The notes beneath the pieces are model-generated. The model was given only the letters and a program-made list of their open reading frames with translations, did not search any database and was not told the origin of the DNA. DNA of 64,000 nt from Tetracentron sinense (Eukaryota; Streptophyta; Magnoliopsida; Trochodendrales; Trochodendraceae). The DNA lies in NCBI GenBank assembly GCA_015143295.1, contig CM026553.1, forward strand, positions 1,984,001 to 2,048,000, written 5' to 3'. Shown here one piece after another: positions 12,664-25,251 of the stretch (positions are counted from its first letter, which is position 1; every line of letters begins with the position of its first letter). The position numbers were made by a program, and so were the translations under genes.

Positions 12664-12838
12664 TAAACAGCAGCTGAGCGGCACCTGAAGGAGGAGTAGC
12701 AGGTTGCCTTGCTGCTAACATAGCCAAAGTCTCGGCTATGGATGTGAAAGCTTGAGCAAAGTTGGGATGTTCATTACCCAATGGAGCATCACCTTCATTT
12801 CCCCTTATAATGTATCCGCGACCTCGCGCACCGCGTGT
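12664..12838 (-). pseudogene. gypsy gag, N-terminal fragment
   Basis: The minus-strand frame reads GRGYIIRGNEGDAP...FAQAFTSIAETLAMLAARQPATPP. This is nearly the same as the first 50 residues of the gag at 53619. The start codon is lost: the position of the ATG at 53619 reads GTG-like here. Coding similarity ends about 60 residues in. More than 4 kb of gag-pol is missing between here and the purine tract, so this is a deletion derivative. Confidence 0.88.
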
Positions 12839-13135
12839 CACTCCTGAGAATGACAGTACAACATGAGTCTAACTTGGATACACATTTAATAATCATTTCA
12901 CAGCTTACTCAAAACATCTTAAGCATATAACAACACACCAAGGTATACATACAACATGATAGGCATACTATTTGTGTTTCTAGCATAGGACATTAGGTTC
13001 GGTTGGTTTCTATTCAGTTTTGACTTGGACAAAATCATTAGTCTATACTTGGAATACAAATCTTTTAAAATTTCTCTAATGCCTTGTTCAATCATGGTAT
13101 CAGTTCTAAGTGACCCTAGGGACTCTAATGCCTAA

Positions 13136-13147
13136 GCTCTGATACCA
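13136..13147 (-). other. primer binding site (tRNA-iMet)
   Basis: The plus strand GCTCTGATACCA is the complement of TGGTATCAGAGC, the standard plant initiator-Met primer site. It lies four bases inside the LTR that ends at 13152, as in the complete element at 53295. Confidence 0.9.
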
Positions 13148-13151
13148 CTTC

Positions 13152-15583
13152 TGTTGCACCCCAAAATACCCCTTAGGAGTTAAGAGATACTTTAGGTGTG
13201 ACTGTACATACCTGCCAAACCATCCTGTAATGAACAAGGTAATAATCTACCAAATCGAAACGTATAACAGAGTGTCGAAACTAAATGGTGCGGAAGCGTA
13301 AACCAAAATTTTCTTTTTATATACATAGTCTGTATTCCAAGTTCGTATACGACCATAACTGTAAAGGTGGACATGCCCACCATCAAATTATAAAAGATAA
13401 AGGTATATCTCTATCTCCATACACCCTACTCATAATAGTCTAAATACGGCCACACGTCTAGATCTCTATCCTCCTATGGCTGAAGAGGAATAGGCACCGC
13501 CTCCTCGACGTACTCTTCCTAAACCCACGGCTCAGGGTTGAAGGTATCCACCAAACCTACCGACAATGAAATGCATGACTGAGTATGGAATACTCAGCGA
13601 GTACAAGCTACTAGCTAACAATAGTAATAACGAAATACAATAATAATAATTACAGACAATTCATAACATAGAATTTCAAGCAATACTATGATCGTGAGAT
13701 GCATGGAACAAATGCAAAAACTCCGGCAAAATCCATGGTTAAAACTCATGACTTTGTTCTTGAAATATAACTTTTCATGATTTTCAAAACTTGTTTTTCG
13801 TGTTAAAACTCATACTTGTCTTATTTTTGTCTCGTGGGAATCACATGTGTCTTGCTTGTTCATGTTTGGAATCAAGCTTGTCTTGAGTTGACATGTTTAA
13901 CTTGTGAGCCAGATGTTAGTGCCCTTGTAGTGACTTGTGAGCCAGGTACGTGATTATCCTTCAGCGAAAATAGAAAAGGTGAGTAGGATATGTAAGTATC
14001 CCTTAGCGAAATAGAAAAGGTGCACCAACATCCTTGACCGGCCCTCGTCCGGCTTTATCAACTTGTCTTGTTTTCTTGTGCGCCAGGTATGACATATTTT
14101 ACGATATGCCCTACCCTTGACAGGCCCGATGTTCGGCTTTATCAACTTGTCATGTTTTCTTGTCAGCCAGGTATGACATATCTTGCGATATGCCTTACCC
14201 TTAACCGACCCAAAGTTTGGCTTGATCATTCATATCGAAATCACATGTCTATTTCTTGGTTTCTTTCATATACTCATACTTCAAAAAAACTCGGTTCATG
14301 CATGCATGCGTTCTTGTGTGTAGCAATTGTGGCGATCATGATGACATGTACAACTCAAGGATAGCATATAGCATTTCAATCTTTTCATAGTCATGTGAGA
14401 ATTTAAAGAACATATCAAGCATATTAATACCATTTACCAATTTGGGAAAAAACCCTTAAATCATTATTTCATAGTTTTAAGTAAATTCCTCATTCATGCA
14501 TTTTATCATACAAGTGGCATTCATCATTTATATAGTTAGAATTTTTCCATTTTCCTTGTCACACATTTCATCAAACATCACAAGGCATGTATTATGCTTA
14601 TGTGTCCCTTCCACCATTTTCCATCACACACCATCCACCACTCCATCACTTAATTAGTTCATCTCATGCAGTTTAGGGAATCTTAGTTCATTTCAAAATT
14701 TGGAAACTACAACAAAGCATAATCATTTTTCAAGAACTACAAACCTAGGTTATTACTAAGTTAACTAGAAAGGGTGTACTAACCTTTAAGATTAACTCTT
14801 AACTTAGAGAAAAATCCTTGATTTGAAAATCCGAAGCTTGATGGAGGAGGATCCTTACTTGAAGATGATCAAAGCTTGAGCGCTCCCTTGACTTCAATCC
14901 AACTTTTCTTTGGATTTCCCTCAATCTCGTCCTCTCCTTTCTCCCTCTGTCTTAGGTTTAGGTTAAATCCAAAACCCCCCAAGTGAAGCCCTATTTATAG
15001 GAAAAGGGTTGAAAACCCTAAAATCCCGAAATTATAAAACTGAATCGTGCTTCTACGATCGTTCGTAGGTTATCCAGAGAGTTTTGCCAATTTCTAGGAC
15101 TCTACGATCATTTGTAGATTCTCTACGATCGTTCGTAGACCTTGTGCAATTGCTCGTAGGCTACTACGATCGATCGTATACATGTCAGTGAGTTTACCCA
15201 GTTTTCGAGCTCTACGACCATTCCTAGACCTTCTACGATTGTTCGTAATTCTGAAAGAATATTTTCAGATTTTCTCGTTTTGGTATTTTGGCCATAAATT
15301 TTGACTCGTTTGATGGATTTTGGCAATTCTACTTACGTTGGACTCATCATTCAAAGGGGAACAATGCTGTCTCTAATGGCCAAATTCAAATTCTGAGTTT
15401 TTAATTAACTAAAAGGACTCTAAAGTCGACTAGTCCAGAAATGGATTTCAGCAAACCGGATTTTCAGCCGATCCGACTTCGGAAATCCAACTTTTAACTC
15501 ATTCCAAACATTCATAAGTTTAAGAACACTCTTAAGGTTTTAAATATATGCCATAAGATATCATCTAGATCCGGGGTTCTACA
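13152..15583 (-). mobile_element. 5' LTR of a minus-strand gypsy element
   Basis: On the minus strand it opens TGTAGAACCCCGGATC at 15583 and closes GGGGTGCAACA at 13152, followed by the primer site and gag fragment. It is 2432 bp. It carries a palindrome array (15053-15247), a TATA-like box (plus TATTTATA at 14992-14999) and a stem-loop at 13578-13598. The left flank on its own strand is SIRE LTR DNA (15584 onward). It does not match the LTR at 8984-12452 at either end. Confidence 0.88.
15053..15247 (-). repeat. CTACGATCGTTCGTAG-type palindrome array
   Basis: Six to seven units such as CTACGATCGTTCGTAG and CTACGATCGATCGTAT are present. Here the arms are CTA/TAG, again self-complementary. The array lies 54 bp upstream of the TATA-like box on the minus strand. 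Confidence 0.86.
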
Positions 15584-16999
15584 TTATCCAACTTCCCTAA
15601 GTGGAATTTCAACTTTTAACAAGTTAAAGGGAAATAGAAATTAAGCTATCATACACAACATTGCAAAGCAATGAATAAGGAGATAGGAAGAGAGAAAATG
15701 TAAACACCTGGACATGCGATATTATTCTTGGGGTTCAGCAACTTGCCTACTTCCCGCCTTTAAGCTTCCTACTTCAAGGATTCACCACAATCCATTACAA
15801 ATCGACAATCTCTCTTCCGAGTCAAGATTAAAACCTTGCTACGGAGCAATACTCCCTAGATTAGAAAGGAACCACACCCAGTCTTCTTACGGGTAGAGAC
15901 CAAACATTTTACAAAGCTTTCCGGCTTCACGGACAAGAATCCATCGATTCTTGATTTCACAACACTCTTTGATAAGAAGTGTTTTAAAATCATTTCGTGC
16001 TCCTTAAATGAGCTAGATGATCACTCTTTAGCTCACTAAAAATCTCCCAAAGATTGAAGTTAAATAGCTCAAGAATTAGCCTTGTGGGATTTTAGGTATA
16101 ACTCGATAGATTTGGAAATCTAAGCAATGGAGTGAAGGATTGAATGATAGGAGTGATAAACCCTTGTGCTCTAACTCATAGAGCATTCCATTTTTATAGG
16201 CTTCTCAATAATATAGTCGTTGGAGGCACTAATTAAAGCAAGAGAGTCATTAAAAACTAGCCGTTGGGGTTTATTTTGCGTTTCCCACAGGTAGACGTCG
16301 ACGTGAAGGTCTGAGAAATGATCAGACGTTGATGTCTGGAACATCAGAATTCATCCTGAGCTACTGCCACTGCCAAACATCGATGTATGAAGAGGGACTC
16401 TTCTCAGACGTCGATGTATGCTCTGTATTTTTATAGAATTCTCATCTTTTTAAGACCTTTATAATGGGAATGAATTCCTAGGTCTTTTCCTTTATATTTA
16501 TCATAATTCTTATCATGTTTTAGGTTCTTAGATGATATTCAAATATGGTCTTAAGGTACCTATGGTCAAACTAAGTAATTGAGCTTTTTCAACCATCAAC
16601 CTTTGGGGACTTTTTACAAAAGTCCTAAACTACTCATACTGAAATGTAAATCTATTTAAACCTTGGAGAGTCTTCATCATGATCTTGAATTGATTTGTCT
16701 TTGTCTTCCAGATCTTCAAGAGTTCTTCATTTGGATTTGAGTGTTATGAGAACTTCATCTTCATGACTTGGATCTATAAAATGATCTTCAATATCTTCAT
16801 CTTGATCCAATTAGCTTTCTTTGACTTGGATATGATCTTCATGGTAGATGGTGTCATTTTCATGCTTTTTCATCTTAAATGGCTTTGCTAATGCTCTCCA
16901 TAATCTGATTTTATATAAACTCAATTGAAGCATTAGTAGCACAATTCTCATTCTATTATTGTGTTATCATCGAAATCACAAGGAGACCTAAGGTGGACA
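15584..16999 (-). mobile_element. SIRE-type copia LTR, truncated at its 3' end
   Basis: On the minus strand it begins TGTCCACCTTAGG at 16999 and runs parallel to the LTR at 30502-32061. Shared landmarks are TTTCGATGATAACAC, the block around GAGCATTAGCAAAG and the repeated AGATTCTTG region. It stops at 15584, where the gypsy LTR begins, just before the expected TTCACCCCC end. TATA-like TATAAAAA lies at 16192-16198 (reverse). A palindrome cluster with AGACGTCGACGT lies at 16293-16420. It interrupts the SIRE RNase H at 17000. Confidence 0.82.
16293..16420 (-). repeat. ACGTCGACGT-type palindrome cluster in SIRE LTR
   Basis: Units include AGACGTCGACGT (16293-16304), AGACGTTGATGTCTG, ACATCGATGTATG and AGACGTCGATGT. 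All centre on TCGA or a one-step decay of it. The cluster is about 95 bp upstream of the TATA-like box on the minus strand. Confidence 0.75.
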
Positions 17000-17385
17000 C
17001 CTATAGGATAACAGCTTGGCAAAGTAAAAAAAGAAACTCTATATCATTGTCTACAGCTGAGGTCAAATACATTGCTGCAGGTAGTTGTTGCACTTTACTC
17101 ATTTGGAAAAAGCAAATCCTTCTTATTACGGAATTAATCAAGGCACCATGACTATATATTGTGACAACACTAGTGCCATAAATATTTCAAAGAATCCTGT
17201 CCTGCACTCTAGAACCAAACATATAGATATTCACCACCACTTCATTCATGATCTTGTTGAGAAAGAAATTGTGTGTTGAGTATATTCCAATTGAGCATCA
17301 GTTTGCCAATATCCTCACTAAACCCCTTGACTTCCTTAGGTTTGAGTTCCTTCAGAAGTCTATCAGGGTTGGTGTAATTGAGTAA
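17000..17385 (+). pseudogene. SIRE-type copia RNase H, C-terminal part
   Basis: The frames read [26 protein letters not shown], then [29 protein letters not shown] and FANILTKPLDF, ending in TAA at 17385. These are the diagnostic copia RNase H motifs, with the SIRE/Maximus-like [17 protein letters not shown] block. A frameshift near 17100-17150 and a TGA at 17277 break the frame. The upstream pol is replaced by an inverted SIRE LTR. The element's 3' LTR is most likely the one at 27194, after the nested LTRs are removed. Confidence 0.87.
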
Positions 17386-18079
17386 GTCTCTCAGGTGTGC
17401 CATATCCTAGGTTGTGTTTTGATTGTTATACCTTTACCTAGCGCTATGTGTAGTATGTATATTATTAGATTTGTTCATCATTGTTCTCTTGGTGTTTGCA
17501 CTTATATTGCTTGCATCTAAAATTCCAAAAAGATTTTTCTCTTTATTTTAGTTAGTTTTTTTGGCTTAGGGTTAGTTAAGAGTCCAAAAAATTAAAAATG
17601 AGAAAATCCAAAAACATAAAAAAACTGAAAAATCGAAAAAGAGTTTTTTTTATGGTTATATCTCTCCCAGCATATTGTGCATAACTTGCATTCCTTATAT
17701 TCCATAATTGATCTATCATATGTTTAAGGAATTTTACAACCTAGGATTGAGCTTTTAAGGATAATACACTTGTTTATGTCATTTTGGTGTTAAAATTAGG
17801 TTATCTCACTAATCATAAGTTAGAATTAAGTAATTCATGATATGCCTTGTATCTTATGCACATGCACACTGACATGACTCTGCTTGAAGGTCTATATTTC
17901 TATGTCGTAGGAAATTGTGTTATCTTTCTATGGCACCTTCGGTTGATCAATTTTGGATTGACCATTGGTTATGTTCCCACTTACTTGTGTCCTCCATGAA
18001 AAATAAAAAGAATGAGGCAATGGGAAGGGCTACCTATTGGGATAGTGTTAAAGTCACTATTGGATGCAAACAGTATGTG
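17386..18079 (+). other. SIRE 3' region between pol and LTR (left part)
   Basis: This is AT-rich DNA following the pol stop. SIRE-type elements have a long region here that sometimes carries an additional ORF. Weak coding-like sequence at about 17930-18079 (MAPSVDQFWID...GCKQYV) would continue at 25823 (ATYADSRYLSRLLE) once the nested LTR is removed. No domain was recognised. Confidence 0.55.
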
Positions 18080-18085
18080 TGTAAC

Positions 18086-20859
18086 TGTAATGCCCCAAAA
18101 TACCCCCTACGAGTTAGGCGATATTTGGGCTCGTTACTTATCACAACAACCATCCTGTAGAAGTATATAAGGCAAGCTAAATAGTGAACTGAAAGTTTCT
18201 TTAATAGCTTAACTATATTCCAAGTGCAATTGTTTACAATACTGAATATGAACTAAGACAGGTACATGAAATCTTAAACTTGAGTTACTAACTCAAGTGA
18301 CACAATTATCCCCAAAAATAAATATCCAAAATACATGTCTCTCCCTCTGTATCACTCGACAATAAGGTCATATATCAAGACCCCTATCATCCTCAGGAAC
18401 ATACCAAGAAGGCTCCTGCCCTCCATAATCCACCTCGAGCTAATGTCCTGGGATACAATGTAGCATGAACCTACTCACAATTTATACTTCATTCTTAAAG
18501 CAACATACAAAATCATTCGTCACATCATATTCTCATGAAAGTAAACTATCATTTGACAAATCATAATTCTCGTGGAAAACAACACCATCTATAGTTCTTG
18601 AGAGTCCTTGTGAGTTCTCGTGAGCCTTGTGAGATTTCTTATGAGCCTTGTGAGATTTCTTATGAGCTTTCTTGTGAGCTTATGATCCTTGGAGACTTAT
18701 GCAAGATCTTAGACTTATGCATTTCTTACGAGTTCTTGAAAGCCTTGCGAGACTTATGATCCTTGGAGTTTATGCAGGATCTTAGACTTGATCCTTGTGA
18801 GCATGACGTAACCGATCTTTGACTTATGATCCGTAGAGATATGGTAACCGATCTTACACTTTGCCAACCAAAGTTTGGCCTTGTCACATGTTATGAGTTC
18901 ATTATTTTTCCTTGTGACGTTTCCCTTAATACTTTTCTTATGCATTTTCAACATTGTGCTTATGAGAGCCATTGATCATACAAAACATGTGTGGTGCTTG
19001 TAAGCGTCATCTTGGTATGAAAACACTTAGATGAATAACAAGTATCATTCCATAAATTTGAGAGAACTTAAATAAAACATATAGAGGCATATTAGCAACA
19101 TTTACCAAATTGGAGAAAATCCCTAAATCATGTTTTCATAGTCTTCATTAATTTCCTTAATTTCTCATTCATGCATTTCATCAAACACTTCACAAGCAAC
19201 ATTTATATAGTCATTAATTTCATCTTTTCCTTGTCACACATGTCATCAGACACCATGCATACCACATTCCTTTAAGCTTTAAACTCATAATTTCTTAGCC
19301 TTAGGTTTCCAAGTCCATTCATGCATTTTATCAAACACTTCACATGCAACATTGGTATGGTCCTTTCTTTACATCTTCCTTGTCATGCATTTCATCAAAC
19401 ATCTTGGGTGTGTGAGTTATTCATACATTGCCCTTCTACCATTTTCCATTACACATCATTCATCACAACCACATGGCATCCAATCACCTCAACCAACCAT
19501 ACATCCCACTCTTCTTCGCTTTTTTTGTTTATCTTGTATCAATTAGGTAATCATTGGTTCATTTCAAGAATTGGGAGATACAAACTCAAGCATAATCATT
19601 TTCAAAGGGAAGCCTAAGTTATTACTAAGTTAACTAGGAGAGTGTACTAACCTTGAGGATCAATGCTTGATCTTGAACAAAATCCTGTAGTAGAAAACCC
19701 CCAAGCTTGATAGAGGAGGATCCAACCTTGAGGATGAAGAAAACACCACGATCTTTGCTTGATGTGAAGACCCAAGCTTGATTTTGATCTCCTCTTTTTT
19801 CAATCAAAACCCTCTTTGGAAACCCCCATATTTCTCTCCCTTCTCTTCTCCAATCTCCTGTAGGTTTTAGGTTACCCAAAACCCCCAAATGGATTGTCTA
19901 TTTATAGATAAAGGGGTAAAAAAACCCTCATTTCCGTGTCTTTAAAAAAATGAAATCGTGCTCTGATGAGTGGTCATTGGTCAGGACAATTGATCGTCCA
20001 CATTCCTGTAAGCTATCCAAATTTCTGGGTTCCTGACGATCGATTGTCATCTTGGGACGATCGATCATCCAAATCCTTGTGAGCTGTCCGGATTTTTACT
20101 GTTTGGTATTTCAACCATAACTTTTGACTCGTTCATCAGATTTTGACGGTTCAACTTGAATTGGACTCGTCATTAAAAGGGGAACAACTTTGATGTTTTA
20201 TACAACTCTTAATTCTTCTTTATTCATGGTCCAACATGGCCATAAATTTTACTGATCCAGAATTTTAGCTGCCAAAACTTCGGAAATCCCACCTTTTACT
20301 TAACTTAGACTAAAAATCGGGAAAAATGTTAAACATGAACCTCGAAGAGGGTTCCAATACGGTTATAATGGTTTAAGAATCACTAGTTCCAATTAGTGGT
20401 GACAAAACTAGACTTTCCTCAAGTTGAGGATAATGTTAAGACATTCCTCTTGACACTTAGGGTATTTTCATACCTCATCTATCTTGAATCCGACCCCTAC
20501 TTCATTCTCATAACTCACGAACCTAGGTTCTTAAACCAAACTAAGGTAATCCATTGGGCACAATCCATATGCATAGGAGGCCCCGGCCGCTACAAAATTG
20601 AATTGACACTATTCATAGCACTATTCACTTAACGCTTTGAGTATGTTTTTATACTCTTTGCATGTTTTCTCAAAACACCTTATACTTCTTGATTCATACA
20701 CTAAACTAACATCACACTCAAGCCATAAGGAAACCCTCACTCTCATTAACCAAACCCAACTTATTATAAAGGCCTTTGGCCCTTCCAATACTAGTGCCCT
20801 CAGCACTACTCACTGACACTATTCACTTGAACAGTGAACCTAATTTCTGGGGTTCTACA
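18086..20859 (-). mobile_element. nested solo gypsy LTR (minus)
   Basis: The minus strand reads TGTAGAACCCCAGAAAT at 20859 to GGGGCATTACA at 18086. The target duplication GTAAC is perfect (18081-18085 and 20860-20864). It inserted six bases inside the end of the LTR at 18080. Length is 2774 bp. It contains palindromes at 19984-20070, a TATA-like box (plus TATTTATA at 19899-19906) and irregular CTTGTGAG/CTTATGAG repeats at 18590-18960. Confidence 0.93.
19984..20070 (-). repeat. GACGATCGATCGTC-type palindrome group
   Basis: Three units (GGACAATTGATCGTCC, TGACGATCGATTGTCA, GGACGATCGATCATCC) have arms GAC/GTC with a further matched outer base pair. They lie 78 bp upstream of the TATA-like box on the minus strand. 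Confidence 0.82.
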
Positions 20860-22150
20860 GTAACGACCCCAAATCCTACCTTGACCAAGATAAGACATTG
20901 GTTCGCCACATTTCTTAAACCTACTTAAATCCCATGACTTACAAGGCATACAATGCGATTCTCAAAAAATGAGAGTAATAAAATTTCGATATATAAAACC
21001 AAACCATCATGCTCAAGTCTATACTTGACATCAATAACCCACTATAAACAAAATAGTCTAAATGCCCAACTATGAAGTAATCTAATAAGCAACATCATCT
21101 AAGAGTCTGTTACAATTCTCTTAACTGAAACAAAGCATAAACAACTAATAGGGTTAACTATCGAAACCCCTGGCTCTCTCTTCAGAAAGCTCACCTTCTC
21201 CTCCTTCCTCGACGTAAGCCTCCTCAATCCACGGTTCTACCGTGTACTCTTGCTTTACACCTGCCAAGACAAAAGTCTGGCTGAGTACAAAAGCACTCGG
21301 TATATATAAAATTCAACCAACAATATAGTATCCCTGCACTTAGTTAGAATCATAACCAATAGCATAATAACATAATCAGAGTGCAGAAGAACGTGTGCTC
21401 ATATACATCATATCATCACCTTGACTCGTGTACTGGTGAGAACATTATACTTAGGAGACAACATACTATGCGATGCTTATACTTATGAGACCACATGCTT
21501 GTGAGATGCTAAGCTTATGAGTCTTTGAGTAGCTTATTCAGATCATATACTTATTCAGATCCCTCATTGGGCTTATTTAGCGTATCAGGTGTATGCAATG
21601 CTTATGCTTATGAGTCTTTGAGCAGCTTATTCAAAGCATACATTTATTCAGATCCCCCATTGGGCTTATTCAGTCTATTAGGCGTATGCAATACTTATGC
21701 TTGTGGTCCACATGTGTGAGTTATAAGACTCTTATCTTAACATATACTTGAGTTTGTGCATAAGTGTCACAATTAACATTCGAATCAGTCATCCCTTAGC
21801 TTCCAAATTTCTGGCAAGAAACTCTACCAAGTTACATCTCCCTAGTTAGAGAATTCTCAATATGGAAGTCTTTCCTCTATGTTCTTACATTTTCGAATAT
21901 CAATTACCATGCAAAATAATTAGGCATAATTTAACAAACAATAACATATATATACCTTATCATGATTCTTAGCATAATTCATAATTAATTTCACAAATAT
22001 TCATTTATAACTTATTTATTTTCCATTACATTGGCCCATCCTCCATTTCTCACCATCTACAAGTCATATAAACCATAAAATTTATCCACATACATTCTCA
22101 TCCTCCACTTCACATCAATCCACAACCAAACAATCCATTCACATACATTC

Positions 22151-24561
22151 TGTAGAGACCCCGAATCTTTTTCATGTTTTTACTTCTTTGTATTAGGGGC
22201 ATTATAGTCTTTGTGATGTTTTGATGTTTATTGTATTATATATTTATTTGGTGTGGTGTAAACTAGGCTTAATCAAACTTGTAACGGAGGGATGTCATAT
22301 CACATCCTAAATTTTAGGAAGCTCTAGTTTTGGCACCGTTTACTGGAATTGAGTGATTCTTGAACCATTAGAAAGGTGTTGGAACCCTCTTCGAAGTTCA
22401 TGTTTAATGTTTTTCCTTATTTTGAGTTTAAGCCAAGTCAATGGTGGGTTTTATCTAATGGAATTACAGATCAGTCAACTTTGGGGACAATTTAGTCTAT
22501 TAATTAAGTGGAATTTAAAAATTCTAAAACACTAAAAATGTTTGTTTTCGAAAGACGAATCCAACGCAAGTTGAATCGTCGAAATCCGACGAACGAGTCA
22601 AAAGTTATGGCCAAAACAGTAGAGTAGGTCAAAAAAAAAATCTGTAGGCAACCGATCGCTCGGTCAGAAGTAGCGATCGATCGGTCCAAAACCGATCGAT
22701 CGGTAGCTATCGACTGGTCCAAAATTTTGTATGAGAAAATTTTTCAGAGAGTGTGTTTTTGACCGATCACTCGGTCATAAACACCGATCGATCAGTAGGC
22801 GACCGATCGCTCGGTCATAACCACCGATCGCTCGGTCCTTCGTATTTTTGCAGAATTTTAGTATGGGCATTTTGGTCTTTTTGTTCTCAGACCTTGGGGC
22901 TATAAATAAGGGGTCCTACTCGAAATATTAAAATACTCTACCTATTTCTAACCTAATTTGGCAAAAAGGGGGAGAAAACCTAGGGTTTGAGGGAGAGGGT
23001 TGCTTAGAGAAGAAGGAGGTTGCTAGAAGATTGAGAGGAAAGCTTGGAGATCGTCCTCAAAGCTTCTCCAAATCTCCTTGGGAGCATTTTGAATCCAAGG
23101 GAAGGATTCCTAAGGTCGATATACTATCCTAATCAACTCTATTTTAATGTTTTGTGAATATTAATTTGATAGAAATGATAGAATAGAGATTAAATGCATT
23201 TTTCTCAAATTTTCTATGAAGTAAGCTAATTATTGATGGAAATGTGGATTGGATGTGGATAGAATATATGGAGGATGGGAAATGTATGGAGGATGTGATT
23301 AATATGTGGATGTGAACAGTGAATTGATTGTATGGATGAATTATGGTTTGATGAATGCTTGAAAATATAGAAGGGAAATGGATTCATATTATGCGTACAC
23401 AAGGTATTTGTGAAAATGCTTGAAAGGATAAATGCTATTATACTCTTATGAAATGGTGGTAAATTGATTATAAATTGCGATATGAATTATGATAAGATAT
23501 GTATATGTGAATTGTTTGTTAAGTATGTCTAATTATTTGCATGGAAATTGATAGTTGGGAAGGTAAGAACTTAGAGGAACATCTCTCAAACCGGGAATTC
23601 TCTAACTATTTGGTATGGGACATATAGTGGAGTTTCCATGGTGGGAGATCGGAATCTAAGCAATTACCGACTCGAATGTTAATTTCGACACTTAAGTACA
23701 CAAGCACGTGTATGTTAAGATAAGAGTTTTACAAGTCACACATGTGGACCACAAGCATGAGCATGACATATGTATGACATTCTGAATAAGCATAAGCATG
23801 ACATGGTCCGTATCCGCCAAGAACGGCATGTCAACCTGATTCTTAGACATGGTCCGTTTCCGCCAAGAATGACATGTCTCATTACTGTGTGATCTGAAAA
23901 AGTGCATAAGCATAAGCATCTCCCAAGCACGTGGTCTCATAAGCATAAGCAACTCATAAGTGTATTGTCTTCCAAGTCTAAGATTCTCACAAGTACACGA
24001 GTCAAGGTGATGATATGATGTATATGCGCACACGTTCTTCCGCACTCTGATTATGTTATTATGTTATTAGATATGTTTCTAACTAAGCGCAGGTATAATA
24101 TTATTGTTGGTTGGATTTTATATACACTAAGTACCTTTGTACTCAGCCGGACTTTGTCTTGGCAGGTTTAGAGCAGGAGTACACGGCGGAGCCGTGGGTT
24201 GAGGAAACATACACAGAGGAAGGAGGTGAAGGTGAGCCTTCTGAGGAGGGAGTCAGAGACTTGGGTGGCTACACCTCTTAGTTTTTATTTCATTTGATTG
24301 AGAGAGTTGTATTAGACTTGAGTAGATGTTGCTTAGTAGACTTTTTTAGTTGTGTATCAGACTCTTTGGTTTTAGAGTGAGTTGTATATGTTTACCGTAG
24401 ACTTTTGCTATTTGATTATAGTTTATATACCAGAATTTTATTATCCTCATTTTTGGAGACTCGTGTTAGTGTGTCTTGCATGTCATGGATTTTAAGCAGG
24501 TTAAGTAATGTGGCGATCCTAAAGTCCTATTTTAGCCTTGTGGGATTTTGGGGTCGTTACA
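22151..24561 (+). mobile_element. nested solo gypsy LTR (plus)
   Basis: It opens TGTAGAGACCCCGAATC and closes GGGGTCGTTACA. The target duplication CATTC is perfect (22146-22150 and 24562-24566). Length is 2411 bp. It belongs to the same broad family as the LTR it sits in, but in opposite orientation. It has a palindrome array (22651-22836), a TATAAATA box (22901-22908), a stem AGTACCTTTGTACT (24129-24142) and repeats around 23760-23880. Confidence 0.95.
22651..22836 (+). repeat. ACCGATCGATCGGT-type palindrome array
   Basis: Eight units in two groups of four are separated by a stretch of about 40 bp containing TTTTGTATGAGAAAATTTTT. This is the same layout as in the 50750 LTR. The array ends 65 bp before TATAAATA. 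Confidence 0.9.
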
Positions 24562-25106
24562 CATTCTCATCCTCTATTTCACATCAATCCACACCCAAAC
24601 AATCCAATTAAATCCATTCTCATACATTCACATCCTTCATTTCACTCATCCATAGTATTAATCATCACATAATAGTTCATAGAACCCTAATCCATATTCA
24701 CAAAGCTATTTACATTAATAGTTTACATACTCTATACTCCATTTCTCATAATATCACTATATTCATGCCAATAATCCAACATTTCTATCTTAATCAATCT
24801 TAAAGCATACATAAAATCTTAATAGAGTTAATTTGGATAATATATCGACCTTGGGGATCGTTCCCTTCGATCCAAAACGCTCCCAAGAATATTTGGGATT
24901 GATTTCCAAGCTTTTCTTGCAATCTCAAAGCAATTTCTTCCTCTCCAAGCAATCTCTTCCTTAGAACTCTGGATTTTCTCTCCCCTCTTTGCCAAATTAG
25001 GTTTAGAAATGTTAGAACCCTAAAACTCTTGAAATAGAACCTCTATTTATAGCCTAGAGGTTTAAAACCCTGATTTCTGTAACTTTTAAAATTTTCTGCG
25101 CATGAC

Positions 25107-25251
25107 TACAATCGATTGCACATATACTTCGATCGATCGCACATACACTGTGATCTATCGCACCTGATGGTGATCTATCGCATAACACAGAGAATATTTT
25201 CAAATTTTTGACTAAGTGCGATTGATCGTAGATTACCTACGATCGATCCCA
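25107..25251 (-). repeat. TGCGATCGATCGCA-type palindrome array, decayed
   Basis: Units such as TGCAATCGATTGTAG, TGCGATCGATCGAAG, TGCGATAGATCACA and TACGATCAATCGCA (read on the minus strand) remain. The array is 56 bp upstream of the TATA-like box at 25044-25051 (reverse). Confidence 0.8.

Noticed and set aside
8984..15583. Interpretation as one ordinary LTR element
   Set aside because: The two LTRs differ in both termini and body, and the flanking five-base sequences do not match.
17915..18160. 81-residue frame crossing 18080
   Set aside because: It runs from SIRE 3' region into an inserted LTR, so it is a chance fusion. Only the part before 18080 could be ancestral.
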